This document shows, one piece after another, positions 7,682-15,261 of a stretch of DNA of 64,000 nucleotides (position 1 is the stretch's first letter; every line of letters begins with the position of its first letter). The position numbers and the translations under genes were made by a program. The stretch covers positions 868,001 to 932,000 of the forward strand of contig NZ_AP028934.1 of the NCBI RefSeq assembly GCF_036323475.1, read 5' to 3'. This stretch comes from Solobacterium moorei. Lineage in GTDB: Bacteria; Bacillota_I; Bacilli_A; Erysipelotrichales; Erysipelotrichaceae. The notes beneath the pieces are model-generated. The model was not told where the DNA came from. It did no database searches and saw only the letters and a list, made by a program, of their open reading frames with translations.

Positions 7682-8269
7682 ATGAGTTCTTTAAAAGAGT
7701 TACTAGGTAAAGCCTACAAAGAAGGAATGACACTTGAAGAAATTAATACTGCATTAGCAGAAATGACATTCCATACAGACAGTGATTACACAAATCTGAA
7801 AAACAACATTTCAAAACTTACTTCTGAATGTAAAGACTGGAAAACAAAGTATCAAAGCACATTGGATGCTGGTGAACTTGCACGACAACAAGCAGAAGAT
7901 GATAAAAAAACCATGCTTGAAGAGTTAAACACATTAAAGCGTGAAAAGAATATTGCAGATTTGAAATCACAGTATTTGGGGATTGGCTACAGTGAAGAAT
8001 TGGCAAGCGAAACTGCAATTGCAACGTTGGATGGTGACACAGCAAAAGTAATGTCAAACCAAAAGAAGTTTGCTGATGAATTAGTTGCAAATACCAAGAA
8101 GGACTTGATTAAAGACAATCCTAAGCCAAAAGGCACAGGAAATCAGAGTGGCGATGCAATGACAAAGGAAGTGTTCATGAAATTATCCCCACGTGAAAAG
8201 GGTGAATTTATTGCAAACCACAGAGACGAGTATGACGAAATGTACTCAAACAATACAGAAGGAGAATAA
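7682..8269 (+). CDS. Capsid scaffolding protein
   Basis: A 195-residue, highly charged protein dominated by a predicted coiled coil (about residues 35-100: Lys/Glu-rich with AGELARQQAEDDKKTMLEEL-like heptads). It has a disordered Gly/Asn/Lys linker (about 150) and a short helical C-terminus that in related scaffolds binds the capsid protein. It lies immediately upstream of the capsid gene, the classic scaffold position. Ribosome site GCAGGAG before ATG 7682. A 131-base gap with four CGCA repeats separates it from the upstream gene. Confidence 0.85.
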   Translation: MSSLKELLGKAYKEGMTLEEINTALAEMTFHTDSDYTNLKNNISKLTSECKDWKTKYQSTLDAGELARQQAEDDKKTMLEELNTLKREKNIADLKSQYLGIGYSEELASETAIATLDGDTAKVMSNQKKFADELVANTKKDLIKDNPKPKGTGNQSGDAMTKEVFMKLSPREKGEFIANHRDEYDEMYSNNTEGE

Positions 8270-8275
8270 AAGAAA

Positions 8276-9121
8276 ATGGCAAACAAACCTTATGACAATT
8301 TTGTCTTGGCAAATGAAATCAAAGACCAACTTGTATCACATTTAGATCACTCTATGTTCTGCACTGCTGACGATTCCTTAACAGAATCTGCTGGCATGAT
8401 CAAGAAGATTAATCGTTACTACGGACATGTAGGTGACGATGCAAACGCTTCTGGTGCAGAAAAGTTAGCACTTGGTGCAGGTAACACAAAGGTTATCGAA
8501 ATGGGCTTTACACCAGAAGAATACAAAGTGCAAACATTACAGGCTACAGGTAAGTGGCACGATGAAGAAGAAATGACAGATCCAAACGTACCACTTGTTA
8601 TTGCTGGCAAGGTTGGTGCTGACTTATTCAATCAAACAAATGCAGACATTATTGCTGAATTTGCAAAGGCTCAAGCTGCAAACACAGTTGCCTTAAACGG
8701 TACAGATTACTTCGGTGCATTCATTGAAGCACAATCCAAGTTAAAGACTGAATTTACAGAATCAGCAACACCTGGTATCGGAACATTCGCATTAATCAGC
8801 GTAGATGATTATGCAAAGATTCGTAAAGCATTAGGTGACAACTTGAAGTATGTTGAAGCATTCGCACGTGAAGGCTACGTAGGTACAGTTGCTGGAACAC
8901 ATGTATTCGTAGATAAGGCTGTAACTGCAAAGGAAATCTACATTGCAACTAAGAAGGCTGTAACAGTGTTCTACAAGAAGGATGTATCTGCTGAATACTT
9001 CCATGAAGGCAATCGTTCTTCCGAAGATGCTGACAAGCGTATCAATAAGTTGATTGCTCGTACATATTACGTAGCTGCATTAACAGACGCAACAAAGGCA
9101 TCCAAGATTACTCTAGCCTAA
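8276..9121 (+). CDS. Major capsid protein
   Basis: A 281-residue protein of the N4-gp56/SPP1 Gp13-like capsid group. It is rich in Ala, Thr and acidic residues without cysteines apart from one near the N-terminus. Segments such as EMGFTPEEYKVQTLQATGKW and the C-terminal INKLIARTYYVAALTD fit the HK97-fold capsid core. It starts 7 bases after the scaffold stop. No terminator is visible behind it, unlike the capsid gene of prophage 2. Confidence 0.88.
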   Translation: MANKPYDNFVLANEIKDQLVSHLDHSMFCTADDSLTESAGMIKKINRYYGHVGDDANASGAEKLALGAGNTKVIEMGFTPEEYKVQTLQATGKWHDEEEMTDPNVPLVIAGKVGADLFNQTNADIIAEFAKAQAANTVALNGTDYFGAFIEAQSKLKTEFTESATPGIGTFALISVDDYAKIRKALGDNLKYVEAFAREGYVGTVAGTHVFVDKAVTAKEIYIATKKAVTVFYKKDVSAEYFHEGNRSSEDADKRINKLIARTYYVAALTDATKASKITLA

Positions 9122-9147
9122 ATAAGAACTAAAGAAAGAAGGTGCTA

Positions 9148-9483
9148 ATGATGACAGAAGAAACCCTAAAAGCAATGATTAAGACCAACATTGAAAGTTC
9201 ATCGGACATGACGATTTCTGATGATGTCGTTAATACCTTCTTTCAATTATCTAAAAATGCAATCTTGTTAAAACGATTCCCATATTTACAAGACGTAAGC
9301 AAAAAAGAATTACCAAGTTTCTATGACAGCCTATGCGTAAGACTTGCGGTTTATATGTTCAATAAACAAGGTGCGGAAGGTGAGATATCACACACTGAAA
9401 ATGGTGTAAGTATCAAATGGGAAAATGGAGACTTACCGGAAAGCATGATGTCGGAAGTTATACCGATGTCAGAAGCGTGGTGA
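9148..9483 (+). CDS. Head-tail connector protein
   Basis: A 111-residue acidic protein directly behind the capsid gene, in the place of SPP1 Gp15-type connectors that bind the portal. The predicted fold is helical, with LSKNAILLKRFPYLQDVSKK and FYDSLCVRLAVYMFNKQGAEGE; the last resembles the conserved helix of the connector family. I chose ATG 9148 (AAGAAGG ribosome site) over the in-frame GTG six bases earlier. Confidence 0.75.
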   Translation: MMTEETLKAMIKTNIESSSDMTISDDVVNTFFQLSKNAILLKRFPYLQDVSKKELPSFYDSLCVRLAVYMFNKQGAEGEISHTENGVSIKWENGDLPESMMSEVIPMSEAW

Positions 9484-9487
9484 TAAC

Positions 9488-9859
9488 ATGCGTGGACTAA
9501 AGAAAAACATGTACACGTTCTATAGTGCTAAGTATTTAGGACTACAGAAACAAGTGGATGAATGGGAACAACCAACCGGAAGGCACATTCCGAAATATGC
9601 TTTACCCATTAAGCATAGGGGAAATATCAGTCCAAATATTGGTAGTTCTCAATTCTACATGTTTGGAAACTTACTTGAATACAGTAACGTGATTTCTCCA
9701 CTACCAGTCGATACAGATATCGATGAGAACTCTGTTCTATGGATTGGTATTAAACCTAACGCAGAAAATGACAATTACAACTACATTGTCAAACGCATTG
9801 CTAAGTCTAAGAATTTCTTGGCTATAGCGATTGGAAAACGTACAAGCGATGAAGATTGA
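9488..9859 (+). CDS. Head completion (head closure) protein
   Basis: A 123-residue protein between the connector and the gp10-like gene, the usual place of a head-closure or stopper protein. Beta-rich segments (VLWIGIKPNAENDNYNYIVK) fit that family. There are no catalytic motifs. Its last 11 bases overlap the next gene. The assignment rests mostly on gene order. Confidence 0.6.
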   Translation: MRGLKKNMYTFYSAKYLGLQKQVDEWEQPTGRHIPKYALPIKHRGNISPNIGSSQFYMFGNLLEYSNVISPLPVDTDIDENSVLWIGIKPNAENDNYNYIVKRIAKSKNFLAIAIGKRTSDED

Positions 9860-10394
9860 TTTATTTAACCTAGCAGATTTAGATAAAGCGATTGCCATTA
9901 CAGATAACCATAAAGAGAACATGAAGAAACGCATGATCAAGATTATGGAGAAAGTAAGGCAAGAAGCAATATTTGAAGCTAACAGGTTGTATCAATCTGC
10001 AAGTTATGCAGGCTTTAAGGATGTAGTAATCAACGCTACACCAGTACATGTAGAAGATGGCAAATTAACCTTCACATTGCGTGCTATGGGTAGCACAACG
10101 CTATTCATAGAGTTTGGTACAGGTATATATCCAAGTGCCCCCAATGAAGCTTATGGACTTATTACAAACGGTAACATTGAACAACATGGTCAATACGGTA
10201 AGAAACAAGGCTTAAAGCCTAATGGATGGTTTTACAAAGGAGTAGTCGGACAAAACCCACCTTCTGATACAGAAGTATCAACAAAAAAAGAAGGCTTGGT
10301 ACATACATACGGAAACGCAGCTACACCATTCATGTATAGTGCACGGAAGGTAGCAGAAGAAACATTTAATAAGTTGATAAAGGAGTTGAAATAA
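9849..10394 (+). CDS. HK97 gp10-like tail completion protein
   Basis: A 181-residue protein with the signature of the gp10 family: helical N-terminus, then FIEFGTGIYP (about residues 88-97), and a C-terminal PFMYSARKVAEETFNKLIKE helix. These proteins join heads and tails. I chose the ATG at 9849 because it begins MKIDLFNLADL, the conserved start; an in-frame TTG lies 18 bases earlier. It touches the next gene's start at 10394. Confidence 0.75.
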   Translation: MKIDLFNLADLDKAIAITDNHKENMKKRMIKIMEKVRQEAIFEANRLYQSASYAGFKDVVINATPVHVEDGKLTFTLRAMGSTTLFIEFGTGIYPSAPNEAYGLITNGNIEQHGQYGKKQGLKPNGWFYKGVVGQNPPSDTEVSTKKEGLVHTYGNAATPFMYSARKVAEETFNKLIKELK

Positions 10395-10801
10395 TGGTTT
10401 TCATTGAACGATACATCATATCGGAAATTACAAAACAGTTGGAGAAAGATTTTCCAAATAAAAAAATCATTGTTAGCAATGACAATATCAACGCAAAACC
10501 AACGTTCCCAGTTGTAACAGTCGTACAGTCCGATACATTCCAAGCAAGAAATTTTATTGATTCCAGCGGTAAAGAAACTGTATGCGATGTTACCTTCGAT
10601 ATCAACGTTTATTCAAACGATAAACATGATCCAGTCGAAGAATGCATATTACTTCTACAAAGCATATCGAAGTTGATGATATCGAAAAACATGACATGCA
10701 TTACCACAATCAAGATGGAATCGATTAACAACAACTCAATTCACAGATACGTACAGAAGTACATAGGGAGAGTTGCTGGACAATATTTATTTACACGATA
10801 A
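10394..10801 (+). CDS. Tail terminator-like protein
   Basis: A 135-residue protein in the position of the tail terminator (tail-to-head joining) gene between the gp10-like and tail tube genes. The pattern YIISEITKQLEKDFPNKKI, then a strand with VVTVVQSDTFQARNF and DVTFDINVYSND, matches the alpha/beta layout of the family. The stop of the previous gene overlaps the start by one base. Confidence 0.65.
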   Translation: MVFIERYIISEITKQLEKDFPNKKIIVSNDNINAKPTFPVVTVVQSDTFQARNFIDSSGKETVCDVTFDINVYSNDKHDPVEECILLLQSISKLMISKNMTCITTIKMESINNNSIHRYVQKYIGRVAGQYLFTR

Positions 10802-10817
10802 GAAAAGGAGAATACTA

Positions 10818-11285
10818 ATGGCACTTCAAGATTTTAAAGCATTTCTAACTAAGTACACATTCTTGATGAACTCTGCAACAAATAAGCATCAAGATATGAA
10901 AAAGCTAATTGACATTATCAGTTATCCAGATATGGGAAGTGATCCAGAGAAGGTAGAAGTAACAACTCTATCACATGGAATTAAGGCATATATCGATGGC
11001 TTACAGGATGTTAAGTCCTTCTCTTTTGAAGGCTACTACACACCAGAACTTTACACAAAGTTACAAGGTATCGAAACGGCAACAAAGACAAAACATCAGA
11101 TGTTTGCATTGTACATCGGTGGGACAGATGGAGATACACCTACAGGTGATTTAGGCTGCATTTACTGGACTGGTGAATTAACAGTTTATCTTAAAGGTGC
11201 AGGTTCAAATGAAGGACACAAGTTGGCTGTTTCCATTACAGTGGATGACAAACCAGAGTTTTCTGCAACAAAGAAAACAGACTAA
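10818..11285 (+). CDS. Major tail tube protein
   Basis: A 155-residue protein with a beta-sandwich composition, including KAYIDGLQDVKSFSFEGYYT and CIYWTGELTVYLKGAGSNEG. It sits between the tail terminator and the frameshifted tail chaperones. The ATG at 10818 has the ribosome site AAAAGGAG; in-frame codons upstream lie inside the previous gene. It should polymerise as the tail tube around the tape measure. Confidence 0.8.
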   Translation: MALQDFKAFLTKYTFLMNSATNKHQDMKKLIDIISYPDMGSDPEKVEVTTLSHGIKAYIDGLQDVKSFSFEGYYTPELYTKLQGIETATKTKHQMFALYIGGTDGDTPTGDLGCIYWTGELTVYLKGAGSNEGHKLAVSITVDDKPEFSATKKTD

Positions 11286-11333
11286 TTAAGCACTACAAAA
11301 TAACTCAATAAAATCAAATAGGAGAAGAAGAAA

Positions 11334-11663
11334 ATGGCAAAGGACATTAAGGTAACATTCGAGGATCAAACATTCACGCTTACATTCAACAAGCAATCAG
11401 TTAGACAGATGGAAAACGCTGGTTTCAACATCAATGACATCGATACAAAACCTAACACAACAATTGAAATGTTGTTTAGGGGTGCATTCCTTGCACGTCA
11501 TGTTGGTGTAAAGGAATCAGTTGTAAATACTATCTGGAATAACATGACACAGAAGAAAGAGTTATTGCAAGCGTTAATGGAATTGTATCGTGCTCCAAGT
11601 GAAGCTCTATTAGAAGAGCCTAGTGAGAACGATCCAAAAAAATTGACTTGGACTATGGAATAG
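11334..11663 (+). CDS. Tail assembly chaperone, short form (gpG-like)
   Basis: A 109-residue protein (AKDIKVTFEDQTFTLTF at the start) directly behind the tail tube gene and before the tape measure. It is the short product of the paired tail chaperones that coat the tape measure before tube assembly. Near its 3' end lies the slippery heptamer A AAA AAA at 11636-11642. Ribosomes that do not slip stop at the TAG ending at 11663. Ribosomes that slip back one base continue to 12064. Confidence 0.85.
   Translation: MAKDIKVTFEDQTFTLTFNKQSVRQMENAGFNINDIDTKPNTTIEMLFRGAFLARHVGVKESVVNTIWNNMTQKKELLQALMELYRAPSEALLEEPSENDPKKLTWTME
11636..11642 (+). other. Programmed -1 frameshift site (A AAA AAA)
   Basis: In the zero frame the codons read CCA AAA AAA TTG. 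A -1 slip on the A7 run gives ATT GAC TTG GAC and enters the downstream open frame without a stop. Position and phase match the conserved tail chaperone frameshift. Confidence 0.8.
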
Positions 11664-12064
11664 TCCACTTCAAAGACAAGGGAAACTCTAAGAAACAGTT
11701 TACCTATTCCGAACTATTTGAAAGAGAGTGCCCAAGATATATGTCGATGGGTATGACATATAAAGAATTTTGGGAAGGTGATAACGACCTTCCCATATTT
11801 TATAGAAAAAAGCATGAATACGACTTACAACACATGAACGAAATGGCTTATCTGCAAGGTATATATGTAGCAAAGGCTATATCTGCATGTTTCTCTAATG
11901 GAGAATTTCAATATCCGGAGAAACCTGATCTTCTTAATTTATCTATCAACAAAGAGATTATTGCAGAAGAAGAAAGACTACAGGCAGAGCAGTACACAAA
12001 ACAGTTGCGAGAGTACATGCAGATGTTGGGTAACAACAGTTTAAAAGCAAAAGAAAAGAAATAG
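11648..12064 (+). CDS. Tail assembly chaperone, frameshifted C-terminal part (gpT-like)
   Basis: An open frame of 138 codons in the -1 frame relative to the short chaperone. It has no ATG start or ribosome site at its beginning and is best read as the extension produced by the slip at 11642, giving a fusion of about 243 residues. The segment FTYSELFERECPRYMSMGMT and acidic and basic helices (EIIAEEERLQAEQYTKQLRE) resemble T domains that recruit the tape measure. Independent translation from the TTG at 11648 is unlikely. Confidence 0.75.
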   Translation: MDYGIVHFKDKGNSKKQFTYSELFERECPRYMSMGMTYKEFWEGDNDLPIFYRKKHEYDLQHMNEMAYLQGIYVAKAISACFSNGEFQYPEKPDLLNLSINKEIIAEEERLQAEQYTKQLREYMQMLGNNSLKAKEKK

Positions 12065-12082
12065 AACGGAGATACATTCGAT

Positions 12083-14818
12083 ATGGCTGAATATGAAGGA
12101 CTAGAGTTTACGGTCTCGGAAGATATAAGCAAAAGTGTAAAAGACATCAAAAGATTATCGAGTGCATTAAAAGACCTAAAGACTGCACTAGAAGCAGTAA
12201 AAGGAATGGATGTTGGCAAAGAATTTAAAAACTTGGCAGACCAACTATCCGAAATTGAAGGGAAAGATACAAGCACCTTAAAAGAACTTGGAGAAGCCTT
12301 ACGTAATACAGGTGATGGAGTAAGCAAGTTAAATAAAACGATTCAAGCAATGGATGTTAGTAAGTTCAAAGATAACATGCATGGAATCGCAGAGAGTATA
12401 AAAGAATTTGATTTAGACCGCTTATCCAAGTTATCTGAAGCAACATTAGGCTTGCATGGTTTAGGTGCTCTAGGCAACGTAAAACAGGGCACAGGTGCTA
12501 CAGGAAATGCACTCAACAACAATCAGAATGTTAGCACTCCACAATTAGATACAAGCAAAAATGTATCTACAGGAAACGTACTAGATAAATTCACCCAGTC
12601 TCTTAAGAATGGTGCTAGTAAGATTCAAAGTATCTATAAAAGTATCTATAGTGGAATACTAAGTAATGGTAAGAGTTTTGCAGATAAATTCAAAAGGATA
12701 TTCGATTCGCTTAAAAGCGGTAGTGCACTACAAAAGTTCGGTGGTTTCATCAAAGGGATTGCAGGAAATTCATTCGGCAAGTTTGGTGAAGGTGCGTTAT
12801 GGCTAGGTGGTAAGTTAGGTTTCCTTGCAAACCAATTCGCTAGAGTTGCGATGTACAGATTTATCCGTACAGTCATCAAAGAAATAACTCAAGCAATGGT
12901 TACAGGTGTAAACAACGTATATGCATACTCTACTGCTATCGGTGGAAGTTTAGCACCAGCAATGGATAGCATTGCGACATCCGGACTATATGCAAGTAAC
13001 GCATTAGGTGCTATGGCAAGTCCAATTTTGGAATCACTTGCACCAGCAATTGATTTCTTAATTGATAAATTTGTGGCACTTATCAACGTTATCAATCAGT
13101 TCTTTGCGTTCCTTGGTGGACATGCAACATGGACTAAGGCAATCAAGCAACAAACGAAATTTAATAGTGAACTTGGCAAAGGTGGCGGTGCAGCTAAACA
13201 GGCCAAGAAGGAACTAGACCTATACTTAGCAAGTTTCGATGAACTACATGTCATGAATGACCCGAATAAGCACAGTGGTGGTCGTGGTGGCGGTGCAGGT
13301 GGTGGACTTGATCCTTCGAGCATGTTTGAACAAGCGGAGTTTGATGGACCAGTTGCTGATTTTGCAAGTCGTATTAAGGAATTATTTGCAAACAAGGACT
13401 GGAAAGGACTTGGAATCTTTATTGGTGAAAGTATCAATAAAGGTATCAACGCAATCGACTGGAAGGGAATGGGAAGAGCTGTAGGTAAAGGCATTGACGC
13501 AATGTTTACCGTTTCCTACAACCTTATGAAAACTGTTCGATGGGATACTATCGGTAGCAGTGTTGGTGACTTCTTGAACGAAGCAATGTATCAAATCAAT
13601 TGGGATCAAGTTGGCAGAACCATTGCACAAGGTTTCTTGATAATTCCACAAATGATACTTGGACTAATTACCACGTTAGACTGGAGTGCTATTGTTGCGA
13701 ATCTTGCTAGTGCCATCACAGGCTTCTTGAACGAGATTTCAGATGTGCTCGATAGTTACGACTGGAGTGCCATTGGCAACAAGTTAGGAACAGAGTTCGG
13801 AGAAATGATAAAAGAAGTTGATTGGCTTGGACTTGGTGATAGTGCTTTACGCTTATTCTTTACTGCTTTGGAATCTGCAATTGAGTCTGTAGGCAGCGTG
13901 TTTACTGGAGCTGGTGAAGAACTATTCGGTGGCATCTTCAAAGGCATGAAGAAGAAATGGGACGAAGTAAAACAGTGGTTTCAAGACACCTTCGGTTGGA
14001 TTGGTGACTTGATTGCTTCTATCTTTGGTAAGGGAAAGGACACAATCGAAAGTACAACAGGAAATGCTGCTGATATCGGTAAAGGTAATTTCTCTGAATT
14101 AAGAGATGGAATTACTCATAGTTCAAATGAAATCAATAGCACAGTTTCCGACAGATTCCGTAGAGCAAATACAAGTGTCACCAACAACACTGACTTGATG
14201 TCAAATTCTGCTACACGCAATTTTAATGACATGGGAATCGCTACAGAAAGAAACATGTCAAGTATTAGTAATGTAGTTGAAACAAACATGTCTAAGACAT
14301 ATGGACACACTGAAAGAAATTTCACATCAATGAACGCTACTGCAAGTACAAACTTAACTGGTATGAAATATAAGGCAGATACAAGTCTGAATGCGATTGA
14401 AAGTAAGTTCAATTACACAAGACTTACATTCCCAAGCATTTCATTCCCACATATCCCACTGCCACATTTCAGTATTAGTGGTAGTGCTAACCCACTTACT
14501 TGGTTACGAGATGGATTACCAAAGATTAACGTTGAATGGTATGCAAAAGGTGGCTTCCCAGATATGGGAGAAATGTTCGTTGCACGTGAAGCAGGTCCTG
14601 AACTTGTAGGTAATATCGGAAACAAGAATGCAGTTGTAAATAACATGCAGATTATCGAAGGTATTAAGCAAGGTGTATCAGAAGCAATGCGTGGTGTACA
14701 CGGCAGTGGTGATTCACATATCACTATCAATTTGGATGGCAAAGTTGTCTATGACAATGTAGTGCAAAGAAATAATGAACACGTTGCCATGACTGGCGAA
14801 AGCGAGTTTGCATATTAG
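12083..14818 (+). CDS. Tail tape measure protein
   Basis: A 911-residue protein. It has coiled-coil N-terminal helices (residues 1-130), hydrophobic segments near 270-340 (GALASPILESLAPAIDFL), a Gly-rich linker (HSGGRGGGAGGG, about 400), repeated DW.G/DWS modules (about 430-580), and a Thr/Asn/Ser-rich helical stretch (660-760). The C-terminal PHIPLPHFSISGS motif leads into WYAKGG and REAGPELVG. It sets tail length, so the tail should be longer than that of prophage 2 (595 residues). The C-terminal motif is shared with the prophage 2 tape measure. Confidence 0.9.
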   Translation: MAEYEGLEFTVSEDISKSVKDIKRLSSALKDLKTALEAVKGMDVGKEFKNLADQLSEIEGKDTSTLKELGEALRNTGDGVSKLNKTIQAMDVSKFKDNMHGIAESIKEFDLDRLSKLSEATLGLHGLGALGNVKQGTGATGNALNNNQNVSTPQLDTSKNVSTGNVLDKFTQSLKNGASKIQSIYKSIYSGILSNGKSFADKFKRIFDSLKSGSALQKFGGFIKGIAGNSFGKFGEGALWLGGKLGFLANQFARVAMYRFIRTVIKEITQAMVTGVNNVYAYSTAIGGSLAPAMDSIATSGLYASNALGAMASPILESLAPAIDFLIDKFVALINVINQFFAFLGGHATWTKAIKQQTKFNSELGKGGGAAKQAKKELDLYLASFDELHVMNDPNKHSGGRGGGAGGGLDPSSMFEQAEFDGPVADFASRIKELFANKDWKGLGIFIGESINKGINAIDWKGMGRAVGKGIDAMFTVSYNLMKTVRWDTIGSSVGDFLNEAMYQINWDQVGRTIAQGFLIIPQMILGLITTLDWSAIVANLASAITGFLNEISDVLDSYDWSAIGNKLGTEFGEMIKEVDWLGLGDSALRLFFTALESAIESVGSVFTGAGEELFGGIFKGMKKKWDEVKQWFQDTFGWIGDLIASIFGKGKDTIESTTGNAADIGKGNFSELRDGITHSSNEINSTVSDRFRRANTSVTNNTDLMSNSATRNFNDMGIATERNMSSISNVVETNMSKTYGHTERNFTSMNATASTNLTGMKYKADTSLNAIESKFNYTRLTFPSISFPHIPLPHFSISGSANPLTWLRDGLPKINVEWYAKGGFPDMGEMFVAREAGPELVGNIGNKNAVVNNMQIIEGIKQGVSEAMRGVHGSGDSHITINLDGKVVYDNVVQRNNEHVAMTGESEFAY

Positions 14819-14838
14819 GAAAGGAAGGACAAGATAAT

Positions 14839-15261
14839 ATGGCAGAAATATATAGTTCCCCTTGGTTTCAAGGGCATGCTACAGGCATAGTAAGTGTTTC
14901 TACAGATGGACAGACTTGGACTTCCTTGCCTGATCCATCTAGTATTGCATATTCCGTATATGACCTAGACGCAGGTGGAAAAACAGGGCGTGGTTTAGAT
15001 GGTGGTATGAATAGAGATAGAGTTGCAGTCAAAGAGAAGATAAGCATGACATTTAATGCAATGTTTAGAGCGGACTTTGAGCAAGCAATGTCACTCATCA
15101 AAAATGCATTCTTTTATGTGAATTTCTATTCGCCCTATTATGGCGAATGGAGAATTGCTGAAATGTATGTTGGAGATAGAAGTTTTGATTACTATGGAAT
15201 GATGAAAAAAGATAAGAATGACTTGGTGAAAAGTATCAAATTCAACTTTATAGAAAGGTAA
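14839..15261 (+). CDS. Tail-tip protein in the distal tail position
   Basis: A 140-residue beta-rich protein rich in Tyr and Phe (FFYVNFYSPYYGEWRIAEMY). It lies between the tape measure and the large tail-associated protein, where distal tail (Dit) genes normally stand. It is shorter than typical Dit proteins, so it may represent only the ring-forming domain. Its stop abuts the next ATG. Confidence 0.6.
   Translation: MAEIYSSPWFQGHATGIVSVSTDGQTWTSLPDPSSIAYSVYDLDAGGKTGRGLDGGMNRDRVAVKEKISMTFNAMFRADFEQAMSLIKNAFFYVNFYSPYYGEWRIAEMYVGDRSFDYYGMMKKDKNDLVKSIKFNFIER

Noticed and set aside
13096-13494. 132-codon minus-strand frame opposite the prophage 1 tape measure
   Set aside because: Pro/Ser-rich shadow frame with no start signal; the + strand gene is clear.
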